From: Hyphomicrobium_A sp964620915 | GTDB lineage: Bacteria > Pseudomonadota > Alphaproteobacteria > Rhizobiales > Hyphomicrobiaceae | DNA length: 64,000 bases | Reading direction: 5' to 3' | NCBI GenBank assembly: GCA_964620915.1 | Contig: CAZUKP010000007.1 | Coordinates: 8,743-72,742, forward strand | Shown: in pieces, positions 36,781-45,554 of the stretch | Layout: each line of letters begins with the position of its first letter | Numbering within the stretch: position 1 is the stretch's first letter | The notes under the pieces: generated by a model | Databases searched by the model: none | Told to the model about the DNA's origin: nothing | The model's input: the letters and a program-made list of their open reading frames with translations, nothing else | Position numbers and translations under genes: made by a program

Positions 36781-37188
36781 ATGCCTTCAAAACTGACCCT
36801 TTCCGCTGCCGCCACTGTTCTGTGGACCGCTCTGATCGCACATCTTGCTCCAGCCCTCGCCCAAGAGCGGTGGGCAGCGATTGCTCCGAATAATGAGGCC
36901 TCCTCGACCGTGGTCTGGGCCACAACGCAAGAGCAGGCGAAGAGGTTAGCAATCGACGCCTGTCAGGACGTCTCTTCGACGTGCGCCTCGACGCCGGCCA
37001 GTACGAACGACATGAGCTACTATTTTGCGGTCATGTGCTGCACGGAACCTCAAGATGGGTGTGCCGCAAGCGTCGGCAGCAGCCGCAAATCGGCGCTGAA
37101 TCTCGTCAAGAAAACCCTATCGGATGCCGATTATTCAAGCTGCAAGCTCAAGAATTACATCAAGGCCGGAACCGGTGAGAAGAGCTGA
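36781..37188 (+). CDS. Small secreted Cys-containing protein (DUF4189-like)
   Basis: A 135-residue protein with a signal peptide (residues 1-27, ending APALAQE). The mature part has six to eight cysteines, suggesting disulfides in the periplasm, and a WAAIAP...VVWATTQEQAKRLAIDAC pattern like DUF4189 proteins, which have no known function. It is upstream of tRNA-Gly. Confidence 0.6.
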   Translation: MPSKLTLSAAATVLWTALIAHLAPALAQERWAAIAPNNEASSTVVWATTQEQAKRLAIDACQDVSSTCASTPASTNDMSYYFAVMCCTEPQDGCAASVGSSRKSALNLVKKTLSDADYSSCKLKNYIKAGTGEKS

Positions 37189-37295
37189 TCCGGGCGGAGT
37201 GCATGGGGGGCGAACATCGCCATCTTGCAAAGGCCGGACAGTTGCGCCATAAGGCGGATCCGCTGCTCTATGAGCGGCAACCTTACCTCATGGAT

Positions 37296-37370
37296 GCGGG
37301 CGTAGCTCAGGGGTAGAGCATCACGTTGCCAACGTGAGGGTCGTGAGTTCGAATCTCATCGCCCGCTCCA
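37296..37370 (+). tRNA. tRNA-Gly (GCC)
   Basis: A 75-base tRNA with encoded CCA. The acceptor GCGGGCG pairs with CGCCCGC, the D arm is TAGCTCAGGGGTAGAGCA, the anticodon loop TTGCCAA gives anticodon GCC, and the T arm contains GTTCGAATC. Confidence 0.98.
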
Positions 37371-37399
37371 AACTTCTCACAAAATCAGAACGCTGCAAT

Positions 37400-37414
37400 C
37401 CCGGAAACTCCGGG
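37400..37414. terminator. Short hairpin between tRNA-Gly and parA stop
   Basis: CCCGGA-AAC-TCCGGG is a perfect six-base inverted repeat in the 74-base convergent region. It is 30 bases after the tRNA and also 31 beyond the parA stop. No run of T follows immediately on either strand, so its role as terminator is uncertain. Confidence 0.35.
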
Positions 37415-37444
37415 TGCGCCATGGTCTGCGAAACGCATGACGTG

Positions 37445-38323
37445 TCAGGCGGCGCTAGAAGCGGCCGATGTCTCTTGGGCTTGGGCAGCTTCGAGCCGCG
37501 CCAGCATCTCTTCGGTCAGCGCGCGCACAGCCTTGCCGACCTGGCCGGGGTACTTCGCCAGATAGCTGCGCTGATACTGCTGGAAACGCGCTGCGTCCTG
37601 AAGCGGTGTGAATCGAGGAATCGCCTGCGTGAAGCAACGGTTTTCCGCGTTGCTTTCCAGCCAGCGGTGATACTCTTGGTCAGATGGCGAGTTATCTTCT
37701 TTGAGGTTGACGATGACGCCTAAGTTCTCTGCAAAGCCCATTTCCGGATTGAGGGACTTGAACCGGCGGAAGACCTCAAGGCCGCAAGCAGAAACGTAAT
37801 CTGGCTTGGTCGGCGAAACATGAAAATCGGCCTCGCGCAGCCAGCTCTCCGTCAAAATCGACAAGCCGGGCGGACAGTCGATCAGAACAATATCGAAGAC
37901 TTTGCGCGCCTCGACGAGAAGCTGGGCGATCACCTCGCGCAGGCGTGAGTGCAAGCTTTCCTTTGAGACTTCTCGCTCGAAGAGTGTGAGCTGCATGTCG
38001 CTTGGCAGGAGGTAGACCGTACGTGCGTCATCGACATCAGAGATATTACGGACGATGAACTTCGGCCAATCGATTGTCTCGTTCTTCAGGACGGTGCTGT
38101 ACAGGTAGTCGACGATGGTCGCACCTTCGCTCTGCAGTTTGTGAAGGCTCTGCACCGTCATCAGCATGCTTGAAAGGCTGGCCTGGGAATCACTGTCAAT
38201 GACGAGAACGTTCTTGCCGTGGAAGGTCGAGATGGTCTCGGCAATGGCAAGAACAAGGGTCGATTTCCCGACACCCCCCTTGGTGTTCATAACAGCGATG
38301 GCATTGCGCATGACGCTCGACAT
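37445..38323 (-). CDS. Orphan ParA-family ATPase
   Basis: Deviant Walker-type ATPase of 292 residues. The Walker A motif TKGGVGKST starts at residue 14 and the Walker B-like DIVLIDCPPG near residue 140. It has no N-terminal DNA-binding domain and a 25-residue Ala/Gln tail. There is no parB or visible parS beside it, and chromosomal parAB in this order sits near gidB, not here. It may therefore be a cargo-positioning ATPase (like MipZ, PpfA or McdA types) or a remnant. ATG codons at 38323 and 38311 are both possible starts. Confidence 0.85.
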   Translation of the reverse strand: MSSVMRNAIAVMNTKGGVGKSTLVLAIAETISTFHGKNVLVIDSDSQASLSSMLMTVQSLHKLQSEGATIVDYLYSTVLKNETIDWPKFIVRNISDVDDARTVYLLPSDMQLTLFEREVSKESLHSRLREVIAQLLVEARKVFDIVLIDCPPGLSILTESWLREADFHVSPTKPDYVSACGLEVFRRFKSLNPEMGFAENLGVIVNLKEDNSPSDQEYHRWLESNAENRCFTQAIPRFTPLQDAARFQQYQRSYLAKYPGQVGKAVRALTEEMLARLEAAQAQETSAASSAA

Positions 38324-38662
38324 TCCTTCCCGAACGGCCCAGTCCTCAGCACAGAACTCGATCGCTCATTCCCCAATGGCGGGGGAATATGGCAACGTTG
38401 AGATTATCATGCAACGGTTGGCCACGATCAGGATGAACATTTGAAAGATGAGCGAGAATGAAAGGTAAACAGGTTCGGGGGGACGCATGCTTGGTGTGAA
38501 ACGGGGAGACCAGACTGCGCACATAGCCATGACTCGCACACCGGGGGCGCCAGCACCAGCCTGCTTTGGGTTCGACATCGATACTCGCACCGGCACACAA
38601 CGCGCGAAGCCGCCTTTTTCTGTGCTATAGGCCGCTCCGGCGCACTACGAGGGGCACGTGAT
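38324..38662. other. Intergenic region of 339 bp between parA and MFS genes
   Basis: No convincing coding frame. It carries the inverted repeat at 38368-38388 and should hold divergent promoters for the parA and MFS genes. Confidence 0.6.
38368..38388. promoter_or_regulatory. Inverted repeat upstream of parA
   Basis: ATTCCCC and GGGGAAT flank seven bases. It lies 45 bases upstream of the parA start, where an operator could sit. No T run follows on either strand. Confidence 0.45.
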
Positions 38663-40072
38663 TTGCAGACGGCAATCCAAACGGTAATCCCAAATCAATC
38701 CGTAAACGGCACTGCGCGCGCACCATTGCGGGCGCGGATTTCGTGGATGTTGTTCGATTGGTCAATTCAGCCGTTCTACACGCTAATTTTGACATTTTTG
38801 TTTGCCCCGTATTTTGCCAATACGGTTATCGGGGACGGCCCGCGCGGCCAGGCCCTATGGGGATATGCCGCAGCAACAGCCGGCGTGCTCATTGCGATTG
38901 GCAGCCCGTTCTTTGGCGCCTACGCCGATGGACATGGGCGGCGCAAGCCATGGATCGGAATGCTGGCCGTGGTCCTGGCGGTCTCGATGACGACGCTTTG
39001 GATCGCCACGCCCAATGCCCCCACGTCGACGGTCTACCTCGTGCTCTTCGCCTTCGTGTGCGCCACGGCGGCCGCCGAATTTTCCTCCGTTTTCTCCAAT
39101 GCGATCATGCCCACGCTCGTTCCCCATAATGAGTTGGGCCGTCTGTCGGGAACAGGCTGGGCATTTGGCTATACGGGCGGGCTGATCAGCCTTCTGCTGG
39201 TCGCGGGTATCTTGCTGCCGACACCCGACGGAAAGACGATTCTTGGGCTTGAACCCTTGCTGCATCTCGACGTCGGATCACGCGAAAGCGACCGGCTCGT
39301 CGGTCCATATTGCGCCATCTGGTATCTCGTATTCATGATCCCATTCTTCTTGTTCGTGCCCGACAAGCAACCCAAGCGGAAGGACGGGCGATCGGCCGTT
39401 GGCGAACTTTTGAGCACATTGCGTTCACTGCCGGGCCACCGCGACATGCTGCATTTCCTTGTTGCACGCATGCTGTACACGGACGGGCTCACCGCAATTT
39501 TCACGTTCGGCGGCATATACGGCTCAAGCGTGTTCGGCTGGGGCGCACTTCCACTTGGAATTTTCGGCCTTGTGCTCACGGTTGTCGGCGCGATCGGCGC
39601 GCTCTTTGGCGGCATTCTGGATGATCGATTCAGCGCAAAGGCCGTCATCATGGCATCGCTTATTCTGATACTCATTGGCGCCTTTGGCATCTTGTCCGTG
39701 GACCACACACACGTGCTCTATTTCATCGAAGTTGCCCCGAAGGCTGAAGGATCGGCACCGTTCTCCTCTATCGGCGAGCGGGTGTTCTTGGGCTTTGCGA
39801 TGATCATCGGACTGGTCTCCGCCCCAACCCAGGCCTCCAGCCGCTCACTGCTGGCGCGCCTAGCGCCTCCGGAGAAGATGACCCAATTCTTCGGCCTCTT
39901 TGCCTTTTCGGGGAAGGTGACAGCTTTTCTTGCGCCGTTCTTCGTCGCAACGCTGACGGAAATCTCCAACAGCCAGCGAATTGGCATGTCTGCGATTGCA
40001 CTCTTTATCATCGTGGGCATTGTCTTAATGTTGCCGGTGAAAAGCCCGCGCAGCAGAACGACGGGCCCTTGA
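38663..40072 (+). CDS. MFS transporter, UMF1/Atg22 family
   Basis: Membrane transporter of 469 residues with about 12 hydrophobic helices. The cytosolic loop motif GAYADGHGRRKPWIG (about residues 89-103) and the SWMLFDWSIQPFYTLILTF N-terminus are typical of the UMF1/Vps-Atg22-like group. The start is TTG at 38663, with GAGGGG eight bases upstream. Substrate cannot be predicted. It is followed 16-55 bases later by ppk2, so the two may be co-transcribed. Confidence 0.85.
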   Translation: MQTAIQTVIPNQSVNGTARAPLRARISWMLFDWSIQPFYTLILTFLFAPYFANTVIGDGPRGQALWGYAAATAGVLIAIGSPFFGAYADGHGRRKPWIGMLAVVLAVSMTTLWIATPNAPTSTVYLVLFAFVCATAAAEFSSVFSNAIMPTLVPHNELGRLSGTGWAFGYTGGLISLLLVAGILLPTPDGKTILGLEPLLHLDVGSRESDRLVGPYCAIWYLVFMIPFFLFVPDKQPKRKDGRSAVGELLSTLRSLPGHRDMLHFLVARMLYTDGLTAIFTFGGIYGSSVFGWGALPLGIFGLVLTVVGAIGALFGGILDDRFSAKAVIMASLILILIGAFGILSVDHTHVLYFIEVAPKAEGSAPFSSIGERVFLGFAMIIGLVSAPTQASSRSLLARLAPPEKMTQFFGLFAFSGKVTAFLAPFFVATLTEISNSQRIGMSAIALFIIVGIVLMLPVKSPRSRTTGP

Positions 40073-40127
40073 GGTCGCAGGCGGGCGGTTGGTACGAGAG
40101 CCGGAGATGACGCTGCCGGAGGCTGAA

Positions 40128-40976
40128 ATGGATTTTCGAAAGGAATTCGAGGTCAAACCCGGCGAAGGTGTGAGACTTTCGAAGATCGATCCGGCCTACC
40201 ATAGTGCCCACGGCTCCGAATCCGAGGCCAAGCAAGACCTCGACCACTACAAAGAGAAGATCAGAAATCTCCAGCGCACACTCTACGGCGACCGCTCAAA
40301 AGCGTTACTCGTCGTGCTGCAAGGCATAGACGGCGCAGGTAAGGACGGCACCTGCTGGCACGTCATGAGCGCAATGGATCCCCAGGGCGTCAAGGTGACG
40401 GGCTTCAAGCAACCCACACCGGCCGAACGCGACCACGACTTCCTCTGGCGCATTCATCCCCACGCCCCGGCCAAAGGTGAAATTGCCGTCTTCAACCGCT
40501 CGCACTACGAGGACGTGCTGGTTGCCCGCGTCCACGATCTCGTGCCCAAGCCGGTGTGGGAACAGCGCTATGACTTCATCAACGAGTGGGAGCGCCTTCT
40601 CCATACCGAGAACCAAACGACCATTTTGAAGTTCTTCCTCTACATCTCGAAGGAGGAGCAGCTCGAACGGTTCAAACGCCGTCTCTATGATCCTTCCCGG
40701 CAATGGAAGATCAGCAACGCGGACTACACAGAGCGCGAACGGTGGGATGATTACATCGCGGCTTTCGAGGCAGCTCTGAGCAAATGTTCGACATCACACG
40801 CCCCCTGGTATGTGATCCCGTCGAACCACAAATGGTTCCGCAATCTGGCCGTATCCCAAATCATTGCAGATACGCTGGAAGACATGCATCCAAAATGGCC
40901 GGAGCCAACGGTCGATCTGGACGAAATTCGCAAGCTCTACCACTCGGCGGAGCAAGGGAACGAGAAGGCCTCCTAG
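40128..40976 (+). CDS. ppk2: Polyphosphate kinase 2 family protein
   Basis: P-loop kinase that uses polyphosphate to phosphorylate nucleotides. Walker A is GIDGAGKDGT (near residue 69) and the Walker B/catalytic stretch VFNRSHYEDVLVARVH (near 122). At 282 residues it matches single-domain PPK2. The start at 40128 is favoured because GGAGG lies five bases upstream; a TTG at 40089 is also in frame. The FNRSHYEDV version suggests the class III-like group, but class and direction are inference. Confidence 0.92.
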   Translation: MDFRKEFEVKPGEGVRLSKIDPAYHSAHGSESEAKQDLDHYKEKIRNLQRTLYGDRSKALLVVLQGIDGAGKDGTCWHVMSAMDPQGVKVTGFKQPTPAERDHDFLWRIHPHAPAKGEIAVFNRSHYEDVLVARVHDLVPKPVWEQRYDFINEWERLLHTENQTTILKFFLYISKEEQLERFKRRLYDPSRQWKISNADYTERERWDDYIAAFEAALSKCSTSHAPWYVIPSNHKWFRNLAVSQIIADTLEDMHPKWPEPTVDLDEIRKLYHSAEQGNEKAS

Positions 40977-41087
40977 GTCAAAGCAGGCCGAGGAAAGCTT
41001 CGTTTGAATGCCGGGGCTGGCAACTCAAGGCCCTGTTGCATACATCTGCAATACTTGATCTTCGTCAGCCCAAGGATTCGACCTCAG

Positions 41088-41579
41088 ATGACACCGATCA
41101 GACCGTTCCTGGCAGCAGCGCTCATGTTCGCGTCTCTGCCCGCGTTTGCCCAAGAGACGCCCTTCCCAAAGCCGAACGCAGAGGCTCCTGATTCAGACAG
41201 TACAAAGTCTGACAAAAAGTCAGCCGACGAGGCCATCGATCACGCCAAGGACGCCACCAGTGCTGCCATCGAGGCTGCGAAACAGGCGATCATCGAGGCG
41301 ATCGACAAGGCCAAGGAGCATACGAGCTCGGCGCTCGACTCCAGCAAGGAAGCGACCGAAGGCGCATTGGACGACGCCAGTGAGGCAACCAAGCTGCTCG
41401 ACAAGGCTGCCAAAGCCGCGCGTGAAGTTTTGGAAAAAGCAAAACAGGCCGCCAGTGAGGTCTTGGACAAGGCCAAAGAGGCGACGAAGGATTTCGACAA
41501 GGGCGATAGTGACAGCGACGAGCCCGGCGATGCTCCTGACGAAAACGAGGAGGCCGTTCCGCCGCCTAAGGAAATCTAA
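41088..41579 (+). CDS. Exported LEA-like amphipathic helical protein
   Basis: A 163-residue protein with a signal peptide (residues 1-21, ending PAFAQE). The mature region about 40-140 is almost pure Ala/Lys/Glu/Asp with an irregular 11-residue spacing (KEATEGALDDASEATKLLD; KAAREVLEKAKQAASEVLDK), like late-embryogenesis-abundant group 3 or apolipoprotein repeats. The end is acidic and Pro-rich. No catalytic domain is visible. The frame reaches 41004, but the ATG at 41088 gives the clean signal peptide. Confidence 0.72.
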   Translation: MTPIRPFLAAALMFASLPAFAQETPFPKPNAEAPDSDSTKSDKKSADEAIDHAKDATSAAIEAAKQAIIEAIDKAKEHTSSALDSSKEATEGALDDASEATKLLDKAAKAAREVLEKAKQAASEVLDKAKEATKDFDKGDSDSDEPGDAPDENEEAVPPPKEI

Positions 41580-41591
41580 GACCAGCACTCA

Positions 41592-42101
41592 TTACTGCTT
41601 TGGGCGCTCGGCAACCATGAACCACGAGGCGCCAAAGTGCGGGTCGTGCCAAATTCGCTTCCAGCGAAAGCCCGCCTTCTCATAGGCGCGCACCGCGCGC
41701 TCGTTCTTGATTGACGGGAAGACACAGACCGCGACGGCAAGCGTCGTGGCGAACACCTCGTCCTTGAGGAGAGCAAGCGCCGCCTGACCGACGCCCTTGC
41801 CCCTATGCTCTTCGGAGGCCACGAACAAGTCGAGGTCCCACGTCCCCGCCTCCAGATCTTGTGGCAGCTCGTCACCCCAAATTGTCGCGTCGACGGCATG
41901 GGCATAGCCGACCGGACGGCCACCGGCTTCGATGATGCGGCACAGCGCGTGGTCAGAGTTCAGCGCAATGTTGACTTCTGCCTCCGTCGCCGAAAGCGGA
42001 CCCCACCAATCCTGAACATCTGGGCGCGAGAGCCAGCCTCTGATCAGAACCCAGTCAGCGCGGTGCGCAGCGCGCAACCGGACACGAGCCCCATGATCCA
42101 T
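41592..42101 (-). CDS. GNAT acetyltransferase (AAC(6')-like)
   Basis: A 169-residue GNAT protein. Landmarks are the DWWGPLSATEAEVN segment (about 31-44), the acetyl-CoA loop ASEEHRGKGVGQAALALL (about 95-112), and NERAVRAYEKAGFRWKR. It resembles the Acetyltransf_8/aminoglycoside 6'-acetyltransferase group, which also includes enzymes for siderophore or lipid substrates; resistance should not be assumed. It begins four bases after the purH stop. Confidence 0.85.
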   Translation of the reverse strand: MDHGARVRLRAAHRADWVLIRGWLSRPDVQDWWGPLSATEAEVNIALNSDHALCRIIEAGGRPVGYAHAVDATIWGDELPQDLEAGTWDLDLFVASEEHRGKGVGQAALALLKDEVFATTLAVAVCVFPSIKNERAVRAYEKAGFRWKRIWHDPHFGASWFMVAERPKQ

Positions 42102-42105
42102 CGTC

Positions 42106-43695
42106 TCAGTGCCGGAAATGGCGCATGCCGGTGAAGACCATTGCGAGGCCCTTCTCGTCGGCCGCCTTGATCACCTCGTCGTCGCGCATAGAGCCGCCCG
42201 GCTGAATAACCGCCGTCGCACCGGCCTCTGCCGCGGCGAGTAGCCCGTCCGCGAACGGGAAGAAGGCGTCTGACGCGACGACCGAGCCCACCGTCAGTGG
42301 ATCGGCGAGCCCCAGGACTTTGGCCGCATCCGCCGACTTCAACGCGGCAATGCGCGTTGAATCGATCCGGCTCATCTGGCCGGCCCCAATCCCCACGGTC
42401 GCGCCGTCCTTTGCATAGACGATCGCATTCGACTTCACATGTTTGGCCACTTTGAAAGCAAACAAGAGATCGGCCAGTTCCTGCTCGGTTGGCACACGCT
42501 GGGTGACGACTTTGAGATCGGAGGCGCCCACGGCACCGTTATCGCGCGATTGGACGAGCAAACCCCCTGCGAGCGAACGCATCATCACACCGGCGGCCCG
42601 CGGATCAGGCAAGCCACCCGTTTTCAGAAGGCGCAGGTTCTTCTTTGCTTGGAAGATCGCTCGCGCTTCGGGCGAGACATCGGGCGCGATGACGACCTCC
42701 GTGAAGATCTTTGAAATCTCTTCGGCGGCCGCCGCATCTATCGACTGGTTGAGCGCAACGATGCCACCGAACGCGCTGGTCTGATCGCACACAAGTGCTT
42801 TGAGATATGCATCTTTCAATGAGCCGCCGATTGCCACACCGCACGGATTGGCGTGCTTAATGATGGCAACCGCTGGCTGTTTCTCGCCGAACTCAGCCAC
42901 GAGTTCGAATGCAGCATCCGTGTCATTGAGATTGTTGTAGGAAAGCTCCTTGCCTTGGAGCTGCTCAGCCGTCGCAACGCCAGGCCGCGGATCGCCCGAC
43001 ACATAAAATGCTGCGGTCTGATGCGGGTTCTCACCATACCGCAACGCCTGGGACAGCCGGCCGCCGAACACACGCCAATCGGGTGCGCCCTCACCGAGCT
43101 CTGAGGCGAACCAGCCGCTGATTGCCGCGTCGTAAGCCGCCGTACGAGCGAACGCTTTCGCGGCCAAATTCTTGCGCAGCTCGATTGTCGTCGCACCGCC
43201 GTTGGATTGCATTTCCTTGAGAACGCGCTGGTAGTCACCGGGCTCCACGACGACCGTGACGCCTGCGTGGTTCTTTGCGCCCGCGCGAATGAGCGCCGGC
43301 CCACCGATATCGATGTTCTCCACACACTCGTCATAAGAACCACCCTTCGCCACAGTGGCCTCAAAGGGATAGAGATTGACGACGAGCAGGTCTATCGGCG
43401 CGATGTCGTGCGCGGCCGCCTGCGCCTCATGCTCCGCGTTGCCGCGAATTGCAAGCAGTCCACCATGCACCTTTGGATGAAGCGTCTTGACGCGACCATC
43501 GAGCATCTCGGGAAATCCGGTCAGCTCCGAAACGTCTGTCACACTCTGTCCATTTGAGCGCAGCGCGGCCGCCGTTCCGCCAGTTGAAACTAGCTCCACG
43601 TCCATCTCTGCCAACGCACGAGCAAATTCGATGAGGCCCGTCTTGTCGGAAACAGACAAAAGTGCGCGGCGGACTTTGGTTTCTTTCTGCGTCAT
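42106..43695 (-). CDS. purH: Bifunctional AICAR transformylase/IMP cyclohydrolase
   Basis: Last two steps of de novo purine synthesis. The N-terminal cyclohydrolase (MGS-like) domain has LLSVSDKTGLIEFA and STGGTAAALRSNG; the transformylase domain has RYGENPHQTAAFY and KHANPCGVAIG, with the C-terminal DAFFPFADGL. At 529 residues it is full length. Its start overlaps the heparinase-like stop (ATGA), indicating coupling. Confidence 0.98.
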   Translation of the reverse strand: MTQKETKVRRALLSVSDKTGLIEFARALAEMDVELVSTGGTAAALRSNGQSVTDVSELTGFPEMLDGRVKTLHPKVHGGLLAIRGNAEHEAQAAAHDIAPIDLLVVNLYPFEATVAKGGSYDECVENIDIGGPALIRAGAKNHAGVTVVVEPGDYQRVLKEMQSNGGATTIELRKNLAAKAFARTAAYDAAISGWFASELGEGAPDWRVFGGRLSQALRYGENPHQTAAFYVSGDPRPGVATAEQLQGKELSYNNLNDTDAAFELVAEFGEKQPAVAIIKHANPCGVAIGGSLKDAYLKALVCDQTSAFGGIVALNQSIDAAAAEEISKIFTEVVIAPDVSPEARAIFQAKKNLRLLKTGGLPDPRAAGVMMRSLAGGLLVQSRDNGAVGASDLKVVTQRVPTEQELADLLFAFKVAKHVKSNAIVYAKDGATVGIGAGQMSRIDSTRIAALKSADAAKVLGLADPLTVGSVVASDAFFPFADGLLAAAEAGATAVIQPGGSMRDDEVIKAADEKGLAMVFTGMRHFRH

Positions 43696-45413
43696 TCGGC
43701 CTTTTCCGGATTTAAACGCTCAACGAACCACTTGATTTCGCTCTCGCCAAACGTCGCGCCGCGCAAGACGATCTGCAGGGCGCGGCGCGGGCCGGCAATG
43801 TCGGCAAAGTAGACGCTCTCCTCAATCGTCATCTCGGCACCTTCGGCGCCAAAGTTCCAGCTTTCGCCGTCAAGCAGCTCAAGCTCGGCACTATTTCGGT
43901 CCTTACTGAGCCTGCAACTGACATCCGGGTGGAGGTGAAAATGAATTGCGAAGGGAAGATCGCGCCTCAGGCGTACTTTGCGCTTGAAACCATCAAGCCG
44001 GTCCACGCCTTCCAAACGACCGCCATCCGAAGCAAGCGACAGACGGCGATTGTGGACGAGTTCAAAGCGGCTGAGATAACCGTCATGGCTCGCATCAAGC
44101 CAAACGGTATCATCCGTCTGTCCCATGCGCGATCGAACATTGTCTGGGGTTCGGATAGGCGGACTGCCGATGAGCGTCTCCAGGCGTTGGTTCGCGACCA
44201 GCCTGGACGACGACTGTTCAGCAAGGCAGAGCGTGTTGTGGCTTGCAGTCGCGCGTGCTGCGGGGCGCCAGTTCGCGGCCCCCGCACCCGGCATCCCACT
44301 GTTCACGAACAACAGGTCAGGACCGCTACTCATTTCGAACGACAAGCAACCGGCTTGGGCCTCGCCGGAAATTTCCAATGGCGGTGGCGAACCAGCGTCG
44401 ACGATCACAATGGCACGACCTCTCTCAAGCCGCGAGTAGTGCGATGCCGGCGCATCGGCCAAACCGTTCCCCGTTGGGTCGTGATAGACGAGAATCGTCG
44501 CCAGACCCGTCGCCGATGGCGCGCCTACTCCATTGAATCGTGCGAGCATGCCGTCACCCATCCTGAGATGACGCAGCATCGGGAACACGCGATCCATCGC
44601 TTCGGGAAGTGCAGCCGGGGGTTTGCGACTGCGCGTGGCGTAGCACTGGTTAAGCGGCAGAAGATCGAGCATCAGCTCGACCAACACCATCGGATTTCGG
44701 CTGATGTGGCCGCCATCGGCAAGGACCTGATAGTCAAGCTCGGCCGACAGTGCCTGTTCGACCCCTTTGAGGGCCCTCTCCTGACCAGCAATCGTGAGAC
44801 TGGCAAGCGTGAGTGCTACCAGTGAGAGAAGACGCGGGACGCCATAGGGAGCATCGCGCCAACCGGCTCCCAAAAGTGCAAGCTGCAAACCCAAGCTCGT
44901 CGTGATCGTCCGGTAGGTCGACTCGTCGGCTTCCTCCAGGAGCAGGTCGGCACTTGAAAGCCACGAGATCAGCCGGCGTGCAGCAACAGCGGCTTCAGTA
45001 CTTACACCGGCAGGATCATGACTTCGGATCGCCCACTCGGCCGCAAGCCGTCGCGCTGCATCGCGCGCTTCGTTACTACCGGCCGCTCGTAAATCGCGAA
45101 GCCAGCCGAAGCCGTGGAGTTCGCGGGCCCAATTGACATTGGGCGGATTGATGTCGAACGGCGAGCGGCCATGCAAGTGCGCAATGGTGCCGGCAAGACC
45201 GAACTGCCCATGCTCAATCTCGCTCCAGAAACTTGGATCGGCGGTCCGCAAGTCCTGCGGCACAATCAAGAGCTGATTTGCAGCCGTCGGCCGGAACTGC
45301 CAACGCATGAGCGGTGAGGAGAGCATCCCCGCAATTGTCGACCGCCTGGAACGATCTGCTGCCAGCGCCGCAATGCGGAAGCGTTGTCTTAGCGTCAGGT
45401 CCGCCACGCTCAC
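43692..45413 (-). CDS. Heparinase II/III-family protein
   Basis: A 573-residue protein of the heparinase II/III-like family, with an alpha/alpha-toroid N-domain (FDINPPNVNWARELHGFGWLRDL, about 84-107) and a beta-sandwich C-domain. No signal peptide or membrane segment is seen at the N-terminus (MSVADLTLRQRFRIAALAAD). Members at this rsmB-purH position are conserved in Rhizobiales and are not polysaccharide-utilisation genes; the substrate is unknown. It is translationally coupled to purH. Confidence 0.82.
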   Translation of the reverse strand: MSVADLTLRQRFRIAALAADRSRRSTIAGMLSSPLMRWQFRPTAANQLLIVPQDLRTADPSFWSEIEHGQFGLAGTIAHLHGRSPFDINPPNVNWARELHGFGWLRDLRAAGSNEARDAARRLAAEWAIRSHDPAGVSTEAAVAARRLISWLSSADLLLEEADESTYRTITTSLGLQLALLGAGWRDAPYGVPRLLSLVALTLASLTIAGQERALKGVEQALSAELDYQVLADGGHISRNPMVLVELMLDLLPLNQCYATRSRKPPAALPEAMDRVFPMLRHLRMGDGMLARFNGVGAPSATGLATILVYHDPTGNGLADAPASHYSRLERGRAIVIVDAGSPPPLEISGEAQAGCLSFEMSSGPDLLFVNSGMPGAGAANWRPAARATASHNTLCLAEQSSSRLVANQRLETLIGSPPIRTPDNVRSRMGQTDDTVWLDASHDGYLSRFELVHNRRLSLASDGGRLEGVDRLDGFKRKVRLRRDLPFAIHFHLHPDVSCRLSKDRNSAELELLDGESWNFGAEGAEMTIEESVYFADIAGPRRALQIVLRGATFGESEIKWFVERLNPEKAE

Positions 45414-45554
45414 AACCCTCCACGCCCGCTCGGCGACCCTTGGCCAGAATCGACATCATGCCTTATGCCCATGCTGCTCGGACTACCCCCACGAAAGGGG
45501 CAAGACAAGGATCAGACCGCGACACGTTGTGCGTAGATTGTCGCGTGGACGCTC

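Noticed and set aside
37296..41592. Genomic island integrated at tRNA-Gly
   Set aside because: The tRNA is intact, but there is no integrase, no direct repeat of the tRNA 3' end that I could see, and codon use is not obviously different.
41592..42101. Aminoglycoside resistance gene
   Set aside because: The GNAT resembles AAC(6')-like enzymes only at family level and sits in a purH operon, so a resistance role is not supported.
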